Below, piece by piece: positions 1-9,056 of a stretch of 64,000 bases of DNA. The notes below the pieces were generated by a model that worked only from the letters and a program-made list of their open reading frames with translations, searched no databases and was not told the origin of the DNA. The stretch lies in assembly GCA_000171875.1 (NCBI GenBank), contig ABHI01000002.1, positions 558,001 through 622,000 of the forward strand, written 5' to 3'. The stretch is from Flavobacteriales bacterium ALC-1. Lineage in GTDB: Bacteria > Bacteroidota > Bacteroidia > Flavobacteriales > Flavobacteriaceae. Within the stretch, counting starts at the first letter, position 1, and every line of letters begins with the position of its first letter. Position numbers and translations under genes: made by a program.

Positions 1-434
1 GTTTTTTCTAAAAGTTGATAAGCATCAACTTTAGCCCAATCAGCAATATTATTTATTAATGTTGAAGAAGTACCTAAACCCCAAAGCCGATTAAAATCTT
101 GATGTGTTGTAATATTATAGCCTTGCTTAGAACTTAAAAATTCAGGATTTAAAATATATGAAGCTTTTAAGATCTGAATTAACCTTTTAGAAATTTCAGT
201 ATAGTTTTTTGCTTTTAAACTTAACCGATTAGAAGCCTTAGTAATTAAGAATTCATCTTCAAACCATACCTCATTTAGTTCATTATAGCTTTTCCAAACT
301 ATAGTGCTAGTATTATTGGGTTCAACAGTTAAGTCCTGTCCATATTTAGTCGGTATAGCTAATGCTATTGCTCCATCCAAAACCACATACTCTCCTGTAA
401 GTAATAATTTACCGTTACTTCTAAAAGTCTTCAA
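1..434 (-). CDS. GYDIA-type GHMP kinase, 5' part (runs off window start)
   Basis: The reverse strand from 434 stays open to the window edge (about 144 codons, C-terminal part missing). The N-terminus reads KTFRSNGKLLLTGEYVVLDG, the usual opening of GHMP-family kinases, and the ATP-binding glycine/serine motif is visible as WGLGTSSTLINNIADWA. Position beside HMG-CoA reductase and this motif fit the GYDIA family found in Flavobacteria, thought to act as a mevalonate or phosphomevalonate kinase. The best start is TTG at 434; an in-frame stop lies a few codons upstream. It begins 2 bases after the reductase stop, so the two are very likely co-transcribed. The exact substrate cannot be told from sequence. 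Confidence 0.85.
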   Translation of the reverse strand, partial: MKTFRSNGKLLLTGEYVVLDGAIALAIPTKYGQDLTVEPNNTSTIVWKSYNELNEVWFEDEFLITKASNRLSLKAKNYTEISKRLIQILKASYILNPEFLSSKQGYNITTHQDFNRLWGLGTSSTLINNIADWAKVDAYQLLEK

Positions 435-436
435 AT

Positions 437-1738
437 TTAGTTTCTTAGTTTTTCAATAGCTTCAACAACAGCACTATGTGTAACTATATTAGTTTTAAAA
501 TGATCAACTATTTGTGTTTTTTCTTCTGCCGAAGCTTCAAACTGATTTAAAATATTCATAAGGTGCATTTTCATGTGGCCTTCCTGAATTCCGGTTGTAG
601 TTAAGGATTTTAAAGCAGCAAAATTCTGTGCCAATCCTGCAACAGCAACAATTTGCATTAAATCTTTAGCAGTTGGTTTTTCGAGCATTTCTAAAGAAAA
701 CTTAACTAATGGATGCAGGCTTGTTAAGCCCCCGACAGTGCCTAAAGCTAATGGAATTTCAATCCAAAATTTAAAAACCCCATCATCAATGGAGCAATGT
801 GTTAAGCTTGAGTACTTCCCTTTTCTTGAAGCATAAGCATGTACACCAGCCTCGACCGCTCTAAAATCATTTCCTGTAGCTAAAACCACAGCATCAATGC
901 CATTCATAATCCCTTTATTATGCGTCACGGCTCTAAAAGGTTCAACCTCTGCGATGTTAACCGCTTGCATAAATTTTTGTGCAAATACATCAGCGTTAGA
1001 AATATCTTTACTTTTTAGATCTTCAATTTTACAAGACACTTCTGCTTTTACAATACAATTAGGAACATAGTTAGATAGAATACTCATAACCACGTTAAGA
1101 TCTTCATCTAAATGTGCTTCAGCTTCGGTTTTAAAAGTTGTTGCAAATTGTTCTAAACACGAATTAATAAAATTCGCTCCCATAGCATCCAAAGTTTCAA
1201 ACGTTGCATGCAATTGATAGTAGTTGTCTAAATCTTCAGATTTATTTCGCAATTCAATATCTAAAATGCCACCACCTCTGCGTTCCATATTTTTGGTGAT
1301 ATCAGCTGTATCAGAAATTAATTTAGTTTTTACATTTTCAAAAAAACGTTCAAGTTTATCGTATTTGCCTCTATATATAAAATGAACTTGCCCAATTTTA
1401 GTAGTCGAAATCACTTCGGCTTTAAAACCTCCTCTATCTAACCAAAACTTAGCTGCTTTACTAGCCGCTGCAACGACTGAACTTTCTTCAATAGCCATTG
1501 GGATGGTGTAAAGTGTGTCGTTGATTTTAAAATTTGGAGCAACACCAAGTGGTAGATAGTAATTAGTGATGGTGTTTTCTATAAATTCATCATGTAACTT
1601 CTGAAGTTTTTCATCAGAATTCCAATAGCGTTTTACAAGTGTTCTTGCTGTGTCTTTATCAGTGAAATAAGAGTCTAAAAGCCATTCAATCTTTTCGGAT
1701 TTAGTAAGCTTAGAAAAGCCAGAAATAGCATTTGGCAT
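437..1738 (-). CDS. hydroxymethylglutaryl-CoA reductase
   Basis: HMG-CoA reductase, which interconverts HMG-CoA and mevalonate at the head of the mevalonate isoprenoid pathway. The N-terminus MPNAISGFSKLTKSEKI is typical of bacterial class II reductases, and conserved stretches include KAEVISTTKIGQ, NFINSCLEQFA, AVTHNKGIMNGIDAV and GTVGGLTSLHP. Length 433 aa is normal. I start at ATG 1738 rather than the TTG at 1762, because that TTG lies inside a TATCTTTG promoter box (1760-1767) and would be upstream of the transcript. The next gene (GHMP kinase) follows after 2 bases, forming a mevalonate-pathway pair. Confidence 0.93.
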   Translation of the reverse strand: MPNAISGFSKLTKSEKIEWLLDSYFTDKDTARTLVKRYWNSDEKLQKLHDEFIENTITNYYLPLGVAPNFKINDTLYTIPMAIEESSVVAAASKAAKFWLDRGGFKAEVISTTKIGQVHFIYRGKYDKLERFFENVKTKLISDTADITKNMERRGGGILDIELRNKSEDLDNYYQLHATFETLDAMGANFINSCLEQFATTFKTEAEAHLDEDLNVVMSILSNYVPNCIVKAEVSCKIEDLKSKDISNADVFAQKFMQAVNIAEVEPFRAVTHNKGIMNGIDAVVLATGNDFRAVEAGVHAYASRKGKYSSLTHCSIDDGVFKFWIEIPLALGTVGGLTSLHPLVKFSLEMLEKPTAKDLMQIVAVAGLAQNFAALKSLTTTGIQEGHMKMHLMNILNQFEASAEEKTQIVDHFKTNIVTHSAVVEAIEKLRN

Positions 1739-1759
1739 ATTATTTTTAGTTTTAAAACA

Positions 1760-1767
1760 CAAAGATA
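1760..1767 (-). promoter_or_regulatory. -7 promoter box of the HMG-CoA reductase operon
   Basis: On the minus strand the sequence is TATCTTTG, a perfect match to the Bacteroidota -7 consensus TAnnTTTG, about 21 bases before the ATG at 1738. No clear TTTG -33 element is visible. The match is to a short consensus, so this remains a prediction. Confidence 0.55.
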
Positions 1768-1886
1768 CTTAGGATTGGCATAAAATGTGTGCATTATCTA
1801 TCATTATTGCTGATTTACTGTTAATAATAGCGATTTTTTGCATATTTTTTAGTAAACTTGGCATTGCTATATTGAAATAAAAGAAA

Positions 1887-1951
1887 CATATGAAGCATCT
1901 TATTTCAAAATTTGATTTTCACTAAAAATTATATTTAAGATGTTCCATATG
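1887..1951. repeat. imperfect 16-bp inverted repeat upstream of the S9 peptidase
   Basis: CATATGAAGCATCTTA at 1887-1902 and TAAGATGTTCCATATG at 1936-1951 are inverted repeats matching at 14 of 16 positions, with a 33-base spacer. They lie 30-94 bases before the peptidase start. The arms could be an operator for a dimeric regulator or a stem in the leader RNA. A third CATATG overlaps the start codon itself (1979-1984). Confidence 0.5.
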
Positions 1952-1980
1952 ACCATTAAAAGAAAAATAAGAACTACCAT

Positions 1981-4212
1981 ATGAAATTGAGACATCTCCT
2001 CGTTATTATTGGCTTTTTAACAACATCATTAGTTTATTGTCAAGAAAAACAAATTACACTCGAAGATATTTGGAGTGGGTCGTTTAGAACAGAAGGGATG
2101 CAAGCACTGCATTCTATGAAAAACGGAAAACAGTACTCAGTTTTAAATTTTGATAGGCAAAATAGAACAGCAACAATCGATATTTACGATTATAAAACCT
2201 TAGAAAAAGTAAAAACCTTGGTGTCTTCTGCAGATATAGCAGAGATTCAAGGTTTTTTTAATTATAGCTTTAGTGATGACGAATCTAAAGTGATTTTAAC
2301 GACAAATTCTAAGCCAGTTTTTAGACGCTCTACTTTAGGCGAGTATTATGTTTATGATATTGCTTCAAAAAAAGTAACCAAAGTATCTGATGATTTGGTT
2401 CAAGAACCAACATTATCACCAGACGCAACTAAAATAGCTTACGGATTTCAGAATAATTTGTACGTCAAAGATTTAAGTTCTGGTACTGTAGAGCAAATTA
2501 CTTCTGATGGTGAAAAGAATAAAATTATCAACGGAATTACAGACTGGGTTTACGAAGAGGAATTTAGTTTTGTAAGAGCTTTTGATTGGAATGCTGATAG
2601 TAATCAAATCGCTTTTATTCGTTTTGATGAATCTGAAGTTCCTGAATTTTCAATGGATGTTTTTGGTTCAAACTTATACCAAACACAACAGGTATTCAAA
2701 TATCCTAAAGCCGGTGAGGCTAATTCTAAAGTGTCTTTACATTTATACGATTTAAATTCTAATAAGATACAAACACTTAAAGTTGATAAAGCTTATAACG
2801 ATTTTTATATCCCAAGAATAGAATGGACTAAAGATGCAGATGTGTTAAGTGTGCAGTATATGAATCGTCACCAAAATGAATTAGACCTTTGGATGATTAA
2901 TACCAAAAGCATGACCTCTGATTTGGTCTTAGCTGAAAAAGATAAAGCTTATATTGATGTAACTTTTAACTTAACTTTTTTAAAAGACAATAGTTTTATT
3001 TGGACGAGCGAAAAGGATGGTTATAATCACATTTACCATTATGCCAAAGATGGAGAGTTAATTAATCAAGTTACAAATGGTGATTGGGAAGTAACCAATT
3101 ACTATGGCTTTAATGAAAAAGCAAACACCATTTATTATCAATCTGTTGAAAACGGATCTATAAATAGAGATGTCTATTCTATTAAATTAAATGGAAAAAA
3201 CAAAAAGCGTTTGACCAAAACAGATGGTACAAATAATGCATCTTTTAGTGCAGACTTCACTTATTTCATCAACACACATTCTAGTGCTACATCACCACCA
3301 GAATATACATTGAACAGTTCAAAATCTGGTAATGTTGTAAAAAGTATTAAAGACAATGATAAATTGTCTAAAAGAGTTGCTGATTATGTAACTTCTAAAA
3401 AGGAATTTAGTACTATAAATGTTAATGGTAATGATCTTAACATGTGGATGATTAAGCCAGCAGATTTTGATGAGAATAAAGAATACCCATTGTTTATGTA
3501 TCAATATTCTGGTCCAGGTTCTCAACAAGTGGCTAACCGTTGGAATGGTACAAACGATTATTGGTATCAAATGTTAGCACAACAAGGTTATATTGTTGCT
3601 TGTGTAGATGGAAGAGGAACAGGACTTAAAGGTGCAGACTTTAAAAAAGTAACACAAAATGAATTGGGTAAGTACGAAGTTGAAGACCAAATTGCAGCGG
3701 CTAAAAAACTAGGAGCTTTACCATATGTAGATGCGACCAGAATGGGGATTTGGGGCTGGAGTTACGGTGGTTTTATGAGTAGTAATGCTTTATTTAAAGG
3801 TAATGATGTTTTTAAAATGGCAATAGCAGTAGCTCCAGTAACAAGCTGGAGGTTTTATGACACCATATATACTGAGCGTTATATGACGACTCCACAAGAA
3901 AACCCGAGTGGCTACGATGAAAACTCACCAATTAACCATGTGGATAAATTAGAAGGTGATTTCTTATTGATACATGGATCAGGTGATGATAATGTGCATT
4001 TGCAAAATACGATGCGTATGGTCGAAGCATTAATTCAAGCAGACAAGCAATTTGAATGGATGATTTACCCGGATAAGAACCATGGTATTTATGGCGGAAA
4101 TACACGCTTACATTTATACAAAAAGATGACTAATTTTATCAATAAAACTTTAGGTGATAAGCTTGAAAAGAATGATAAGGAAGAAGAAATGTCATCTAAG
4201 ATTAAAGGTTAA
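1981..4212 (+). CDS. S9 family peptidase, dipeptidyl peptidase IV type
   Basis: An exported serine peptidase of the prolyl oligopeptidase clan, expected to remove Xaa-Pro or similar dipeptides in the periplasm. Residues 1-21 form a signal peptide ending near VYCQEK. An N-terminal eight-bladed propeller region is followed by an alpha/beta hydrolase domain. The DPP-IV glutamate motif appears as DWVYEEEFSF, and the catalytic triad is Ser594 in GWSYGG, Asp669 in HGSGDDNVH and His701 in NHGIYGG. Length 743 aa fits the family. The peptide transporter starts 22 bases downstream, so the pair probably generates and imports small peptides. Confidence 0.94.
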   Translation: MKLRHLLVIIGFLTTSLVYCQEKQITLEDIWSGSFRTEGMQALHSMKNGKQYSVLNFDRQNRTATIDIYDYKTLEKVKTLVSSADIAEIQGFFNYSFSDDESKVILTTNSKPVFRRSTLGEYYVYDIASKKVTKVSDDLVQEPTLSPDATKIAYGFQNNLYVKDLSSGTVEQITSDGEKNKIINGITDWVYEEEFSFVRAFDWNADSNQIAFIRFDESEVPEFSMDVFGSNLYQTQQVFKYPKAGEANSKVSLHLYDLNSNKIQTLKVDKAYNDFYIPRIEWTKDADVLSVQYMNRHQNELDLWMINTKSMTSDLVLAEKDKAYIDVTFNLTFLKDNSFIWTSEKDGYNHIYHYAKDGELINQVTNGDWEVTNYYGFNEKANTIYYQSVENGSINRDVYSIKLNGKNKKRLTKTDGTNNASFSADFTYFINTHSSATSPPEYTLNSSKSGNVVKSIKDNDKLSKRVADYVTSKKEFSTINVNGNDLNMWMIKPADFDENKEYPLFMYQYSGPGSQQVANRWNGTNDYWYQMLAQQGYIVACVDGRGTGLKGADFKKVTQNELGKYEVEDQIAAAKKLGALPYVDATRMGIWGWSYGGFMSSNALFKGNDVFKMAIAVAPVTSWRFYDTIYTERYMTTPQENPSGYDENSPINHVDKLEGDFLLIHGSGDDNVHLQNTMRMVEALIQADKQFEWMIYPDKNHGIYGGNTRLHLYKKMTNFINKTLGDKLEKNDKEEEMSSKIKG

Positions 4213-4234
4213 ACTAACTAAATATTAATTATAT

Positions 4235-5824
4235 ATGGAATTTAAATTTGGAGGTTCTGCTGAGAACCAAAAAACAGTTTTAGGACATCCTTCAGGTCTG
4301 TTTGTATTGTTTTTTACAGAGATGTGGGAACGTTTTTCTTATTATGGTATGCGTGCATTACTTGTTTTATTTTTAGTATCAACTGTGCTTGATGGTGGAT
4401 GGGAATGGAGTAGAGCAGATGCATTGATTCTTTATGGATGGTACACAGGACTTGTTTATATCACTCCCATAATTGGTGGTTTTATTGCAGATAAATTCAT
4501 GGGTTACAGAAAAGCAGTGGTTCTAGGGGCATTTATTATGACACTAGGGCATGCCGCTATGGCTTTAGAGGGTATGACTTCTATGTTTTTCTATGCAGGT
4601 TTAACATTTCTAATTATAGGTAATGGATTCTTTAAACCAAACATTTCTTCAATGGTTGGTCAGTTATATAAATCTCAAGGCAAAGAGAAAGATGCTGGTT
4701 ATACTATTTTTTATATGGGTATTAATGCTGGTGCATTTTTAGGAATATTATTATGTGGATACATTGGTGAAAATATTGGATGGCATTATGGATTTGGGCT
4801 AGCAGGAATCTTTATGTTTCTTGGTATGTTGCAATTCTATTTTACGCAAAGCATATTTGGTAAGATTGGTTTATCACCTAAGCAATCAGAAGATTTTGAT
4901 GATGTTATTGAAGATAGTATTGAAAAAATAGAAGATAATGTCGAGGATGTAATTGAAGAAGCTGAAAACTCTAAAGTGGTTAGAGATCGTTTATTTGTAA
5001 TAGGTATATTCTCGTTATTCGTTGTCTTTTTTTGGTGGGCATTTGAACAAGCAGGTGGTTCTATGACTATTTTTGCTGCCGATTACACAGATAGAGCTTT
5101 AGAAGGTGACGCAGCTTTAACTTTTAAAATTGTAAACACAATAATAACTGTAGTACCAATGCTAGTCATTACATGGGTGTTGGCAATGTTATTTAAACAA
5201 ACATTTAAGAAATATTCCTTGGCTAATATATTATTAGCACTGAGTTTTGTTATTATTTGGGGAATTGTAATATGGATGTTAAATAGAGAATTTCAAGCTG
5301 ATGCTACAGAAGTACCAGCATCGTGGTTCTCAGTATTAAACTCGTTATTTATTATTCTTTTTGCACCATTGTTTTCTAAAATATGGGAGAGTAAACTTAA
5401 CCCTTCAGGTCCAATTAAATTTGCAATAGGTTTGTTATTAGTTGGTTTAGGTTTTGCAGCATTAGCTTACGGTTCAGCAGGTATTCCAGAGGGTGCGAAA
5501 ACAGCTTCAGTTAGTTTAATGTATTTGGTAGTAGCTTATTTCTTGCATACTATGGGAGAGCTTTGTGTATCTCCAGTAGGTCTATCTTATGTGAGTAAGT
5601 TAGCACCTGTTAAATTGGTGAGTATGATGTTTGGTATATGGTTTACAGCTAATTTCTTTGCCAACCTTTTAGGTGGTTTTACTGGTAGTTATATGGATCC
5701 AATAATGGAAGAACATGGCCTATCTACATTCTTTTTAATATTTACAATTATTCCGATTGTAGCGGCTTTAATAATGTTTTTATTAAACCCAATGTTAAAA
5801 CGTAAAATGCATGGAATAAACTAG
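4235..5824 (+). CDS. POT/PTR family proton-dependent oligopeptide transporter
   Basis: Inner-membrane importer of di- and tripeptides using the proton gradient (MFS superfamily). The signature FFTEMWERFSYYGMRALLVL with the ExxERFxYYG motif is at residues 22-42, followed by many hydrophobic helices; a second POT signature includes FYMGINAGAFLG. A charged cytoplasmic loop around residues 215-250 is rich in Asp and Glu. Length 529 aa is normal. It follows the DPP-IV-like peptidase by 22 bases and ends just before a strong terminator, so these two genes are likely one transcription unit for peptide utilisation. Confidence 0.93.
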   Translation: MEFKFGGSAENQKTVLGHPSGLFVLFFTEMWERFSYYGMRALLVLFLVSTVLDGGWEWSRADALILYGWYTGLVYITPIIGGFIADKFMGYRKAVVLGAFIMTLGHAAMALEGMTSMFFYAGLTFLIIGNGFFKPNISSMVGQLYKSQGKEKDAGYTIFYMGINAGAFLGILLCGYIGENIGWHYGFGLAGIFMFLGMLQFYFTQSIFGKIGLSPKQSEDFDDVIEDSIEKIEDNVEDVIEEAENSKVVRDRLFVIGIFSLFVVFFWWAFEQAGGSMTIFAADYTDRALEGDAALTFKIVNTIITVVPMLVITWVLAMLFKQTFKKYSLANILLALSFVIIWGIVIWMLNREFQADATEVPASWFSVLNSLFIILFAPLFSKIWESKLNPSGPIKFAIGLLLVGLGFAALAYGSAGIPEGAKTASVSLMYLVVAYFLHTMGELCVSPVGLSYVSKLAPVKLVSMMFGIWFTANFFANLLGGFTGSYMDPIMEEHGLSTFFLIFTIIPIVAALIMFLLNPMLKRKMHGIN

Positions 5825-5856
5825 GTTATGCTATTTATTAACCGTTAAAATAACTT

Positions 5857-5886
5857 AAAATGCTCCTAAAAAGGAGCATTTTTTGT
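5857..5886 (+). terminator. rho-independent terminator after the peptide transporter
   Basis: An 11-bp perfect stem (5857-5867 with 5872-5882, core TGCTCCT/AGGAGCA) has a four-base loop and runs into a T tract. It closes the peptidase-transporter operon 32 bases after the transporter stop. Confidence 0.85.
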
Positions 5887-5919
5887 AAGTTGGGCGTGAA
5901 TTTTGCAACAAATCTAATT

Positions 5920-6480
5920 ATGAGGAAAATATTATACATGCTAACTTTAGTAATGCTTACGTCTTTTAAGCCTACTAACGAGGAAGGAGCAGGAAAGATA
6001 AATTGGATGACTATTGAAGAAGCCATTGAGCTTCAGAAAACGGCGCCAAAGAAGATAATTATGGATGTTTACACCAATTGGTGTGGTCCATGTAAAATGC
6101 TAGATAAAAACACATTTCAGAACGAAGATGTAGCTAACTATGTAAATGAGCATTTTTATGCGGTTAAGTTTAATGGAGAAGGGAATGATAGTGTAACTTT
6201 TAAGGATAAGACTTTTGGTAATCCTAATTACGATGCGTCTAAAGCAAACAGACGTAATAGTGCGCACGAATTTTCGAGATACCTTAATGTAAGAGCGTAC
6301 CCAACGATGGTGTTTTTTGATGAAGAAGCTAATTTTATCACTCCAGTAACGGGTTATTTAAAACCACAACAATTAGAATTGTATTTAAAGTTATTTCAAA
6401 GCGATAAATACAAAGACATGAAAACCCAAGAACAGTTTAATGAATATTACAAGGCCTTTAAACCATCGTTTAAAGAATAA
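5920..6480 (+). CDS. exported thioredoxin-family protein
   Basis: A thioredoxin-fold protein of 186 aa with an N-terminal hydrophobic export segment (residues 1-17). The redox motif WCGPCK places the cysteines at residues 55 and 58. The segment VRAYPTMVFFDEE carries the cis-proline of the fold. It probably reduces or repairs disulfides in the cell envelope. I chose ATG 5920: the longer reading frame from 5860 begins inside the preceding terminator. Its 3' end converges with the ComEC-like gene, 5 bases apart. The partner protein is unknown. Confidence 0.85.
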   Translation: MRKILYMLTLVMLTSFKPTNEEGAGKINWMTIEEAIELQKTAPKKIIMDVYTNWCGPCKMLDKNTFQNEDVANYVNEHFYAVKFNGEGNDSVTFKDKTFGNPNYDASKANRRNSAHEFSRYLNVRAYPTMVFFDEEANFITPVTGYLKPQQLELYLKLFQSDKYKDMKTQEQFNEYYKAFKPSFKE

Positions 6481-6485
6481 AATTT

Positions 6486-8513
6486 TCACTTTAAAATATA
6501 AGCTCCCTTTTCATTCGTATAATGGAAAGGGATTTTTTTATGCTCACAAGTAGCTTTCCAGCGTTTTGCATAAGATTTGTAATTACTGGCATCTACAATA
6601 ATTTGCTCAGGTTTTAAGCTATCTATTAAGCGATTGAGGTTTAACCTTGGTGAGTTTCTGAGTAGCACATAATTAGGTTTAAAACTAAGCTTATTGTAAA
6701 TTCCTAAACTGTCAATCACTAAAATGGTTTTGTTATTAAACTGATATACAGATTGCAAACTATCTGTGGTGACTAGCTCAATCGACTCACCAACTTTATA
6801 ATTCTTAATGACGTTGTCTGTTGTTTGTTTTAATGAATCCAGATTATGATGAACAATTAGCTTATCATTTAGTTTTTGTCCAATTAGTGAATACCGATTT
6901 TTATTAAAAACAATAAAAACATCATTTTGAGTTTTGTATGTGTTGTAAAAGGATATAGCTTGAAAACAGATAATTCCAATCAAGCTCATTACAACCCATT
7001 TAAAAGTTCTATGCTTATGAATTTTCACTAATCCAATAATTATAAAATAAGAACAAATGACTTGAAGTATAGTAAACGGAATATCACGAAATAAAAAATC
7101 TTCAAACTGAGCGACCCAAGTAATAAAATTATTGAGACTGTCAATTACAAAACTATAAGCTGTTACAATAGAACTATCGAGGATATTCATTAGGGCTAAA
7201 GCAATAACAAATAATCCAAACCCAAGGATTAAACCTAAGAATGGAATAACAACAATATTAGAAATAAAGAACAAGCCAGGAAACTGATGAAAGTAGAATA
7301 AGCTTATTGGCACAACTCCAGCCTGAGCAGCTAAAGTCACTGTAAAAATCTGCCAAGGCTTATCAATAATCCAATATTTAGGTTTCCAAAGTTTGTAAAT
7401 AATGGGTTGAACACTAACAATACCCAAGACAGCTAAATAACTCATCTGAAAACCAACTTCAAATAGAAATGTAGGTTTAAACAAAAGAATAACAAATGCC
7501 GAAATGACCAAAGTATTATAAATATTGGTTGGTCGTTTTAAGTGCATAGCAATACTAATAATGCTAAACATTGCAACAGCTCTTGTTACAGATGGTGATA
7601 AACCTGCAATTATGGCAAATAACCAAAGTAGAATAACAATAAATAGTGGTCTTAAAAAGCGACCATGTTTTAGATAGAGTAGTGGGCGAAAAAGAAAATT
7701 TAGGATAAGTAATAAAATTCCAATATGAAGTCCAGAAACAGCTAGAATATGTATGGTGCCAGAATTCACATAATTATTATAAATGGTTTTATCTATGCTT
7801 TGGCGTTGACCAAGCAATAAGGCATTCATAATACTAAGTGCATTTTTTTTAAATCCTGCTTTTACAAGTTTGTCATTAATCGTTACTCTTAATTGGTCTG
7901 CATAGCCATAAATCGTCGTTTTTGAATCTGAGAGTGGTAATAACTCATTTTGTTCTAAATACAACTGATGATAAACTTGTCTCAATTCTAAATAGTCACT
8001 GTAATTGAATTGGTGAGGATTTAATGGCTTTTGGATTATTTGTAATTGAGAAGAAGTAAATAATAAATCATCAACGGATAAGGATGTTGTTAAACTATCA
8101 CGTTTTATGTTGATTAGCAATTGACCAGAAGCATCTTCATCATTAAATGATTGTATCGAAACAATATATTTTTCATTATAGCTATCTGGTTTTAGACGTT
8201 CTTTAACTTTAAAAATTATAGCATTAGAATCTTCAGAATTTAGATGTGTATAATGGTTGGCTCGTAGTTTTTTATCTTGAATGTTATAAGATGTTATTGC
8301 AACACAAATTATGGTCAAATATGTAAGTAACCCAAAAAGGGGTAATCGATCTATTTTGTTTCTCAGAAATAGCCTATACAAACCCAAAAGACTCACTAAA
8401 CCAATTGTTATGCATAGAATGACATTGAAATCTATATTGAGGTAATGTGCCAATACAATTCCAATGACCAAACAAATGGTTAGCTTTATGATGGTGAAAT
8501 TTAGTAACTTCAT
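6486..8513 (-). CDS. ComEC/Rec2-related membrane protein
   Basis: A polytopic inner-membrane protein of 675 aa resembling ComEC, the channel that carries single-stranded DNA across the membrane in natural transformation. It has N-terminal helices and an OB-like soluble domain (DUF4131 region, about residues 30-200), then the competence domain with the conserved patch SGTIHILAVSGLHIGILL near residues 252-269 and the helix GLSPSVTRAVAMFSI. After the last helix only about 150 residues remain; they show no HxHxDH metallo-beta-lactamase motif, so this is the shorter ComEC form common in Bacteroidota. It is followed convergently by the thioredoxin gene. Confidence 0.88.
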   Translation of the reverse strand: MKLLNFTIIKLTICLVIGIVLAHYLNIDFNVILCITIGLVSLLGLYRLFLRNKIDRLPLFGLLTYLTIICVAITSYNIQDKKLRANHYTHLNSEDSNAIIFKVKERLKPDSYNEKYIVSIQSFNDEDASGQLLINIKRDSLTTSLSVDDLLFTSSQLQIIQKPLNPHQFNYSDYLELRQVYHQLYLEQNELLPLSDSKTTIYGYADQLRVTINDKLVKAGFKKNALSIMNALLLGQRQSIDKTIYNNYVNSGTIHILAVSGLHIGILLLILNFLFRPLLYLKHGRFLRPLFIVILLWLFAIIAGLSPSVTRAVAMFSIISIAMHLKRPTNIYNTLVISAFVILLFKPTFLFEVGFQMSYLAVLGIVSVQPIIYKLWKPKYWIIDKPWQIFTVTLAAQAGVVPISLFYFHQFPGLFFISNIVVIPFLGLILGFGLFVIALALMNILDSSIVTAYSFVIDSLNNFITWVAQFEDFLFRDIPFTILQVICSYFIIIGLVKIHKHRTFKWVVMSLIGIICFQAISFYNTYKTQNDVFIVFNKNRYSLIGQKLNDKLIVHHNLDSLKQTTDNVIKNYKVGESIELVTTDSLQSVYQFNNKTILVIDSLGIYNKLSFKPNYVLLRNSPRLNLNRLIDSLKPEQIIVDASNYKSYAKRWKATCEHKKIPFHYTNEKGAYILK

Positions 8514-8545
8514 GATTATGAGTCACTAAGGTAGAGAAAAACTAA

Positions 8546-9055
8546 TTACAAAACTCTACGAGCCTGCACAAAGGCAAAATACCAATATTTTTCTGCTAAA
8601 GACGATACCATAACACCACGGCTAGAAGATGCATGTATAAATTCTACATTGCCAGTTCTTACATTGGTGACTATACCAACATGGTTGACTTTTCGGCTGT
8701 TTTTCTTAGTGGCAAAAAAAACAAGGTCACCAACGTTAACTTCTTTTAAGTCAATCCAATCACCAGTACCTTGTAGACCTGATGTAGTTCTAGGTAAGCT
8801 AACATTATGCGCTTTAAAACTAGTGTAAATTAGACCAGAGCAATCCATACCACGTTTAGTTATACCACCATATTTATAACGTGTGCCATCAAAGGTTTTA
8901 GCGTATTTCACAATAGTTTCTGCTTCTTTAGAAGGTTTAGCTGTAGTATTAACTTTTACAGTTTGCGTCTGTCTTTTTTTGTTGGAATACGATTTTTTTG
9001 ATTTGCAGCTACTGATAACTAATAATAAAATTAAAACAGGTAATAGTCTTTTCAT
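8546..9055 (-). CDS. NlpC/P60 (C40) peptidoglycan hydrolase lipoprotein
   Basis: A 169-residue lipoprotein: signal peptide with lipobox VISSC and lipidated Cys17, then a basic linker and a C40 papain-like domain. The catalytic dyad and third polar residue are Cys72 in GMDCSGLIY, His125 in VNHVGIV and His141 in FIHASS. It probably cleaves peptide stems in peptidoglycan. ATG 9055 is preferred because it gives a clean signal peptide; a longer start at 9070 would overlap lpxB. The start is 1 base past the lpxB stop, so it is probably translated from the lpxB message. Confidence 0.88.
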   Translation of the reverse strand: MKRLLPVLILLLVISSCKSKKSYSNKKRQTQTVKVNTTAKPSKEAETIVKYAKTFDGTRYKYGGITKRGMDCSGLIYTSFKAHNVSLPRTTSGLQGTGDWIDLKEVNVGDLVFFATKKNSRKVNHVGIVTNVRTGNVEFIHASSSRGVMVSSLAEKYWYFAFVQARRVL

Positions 9056-9056
9056 A

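Noticed and set aside
437..1762. Longer HMG-CoA reductase start at TTG 1762
   Set aside because: The TTG overlaps the TATCTTTG promoter box and the extra eight residues do not belong to the family's N-terminus; ATG 1738 is used.
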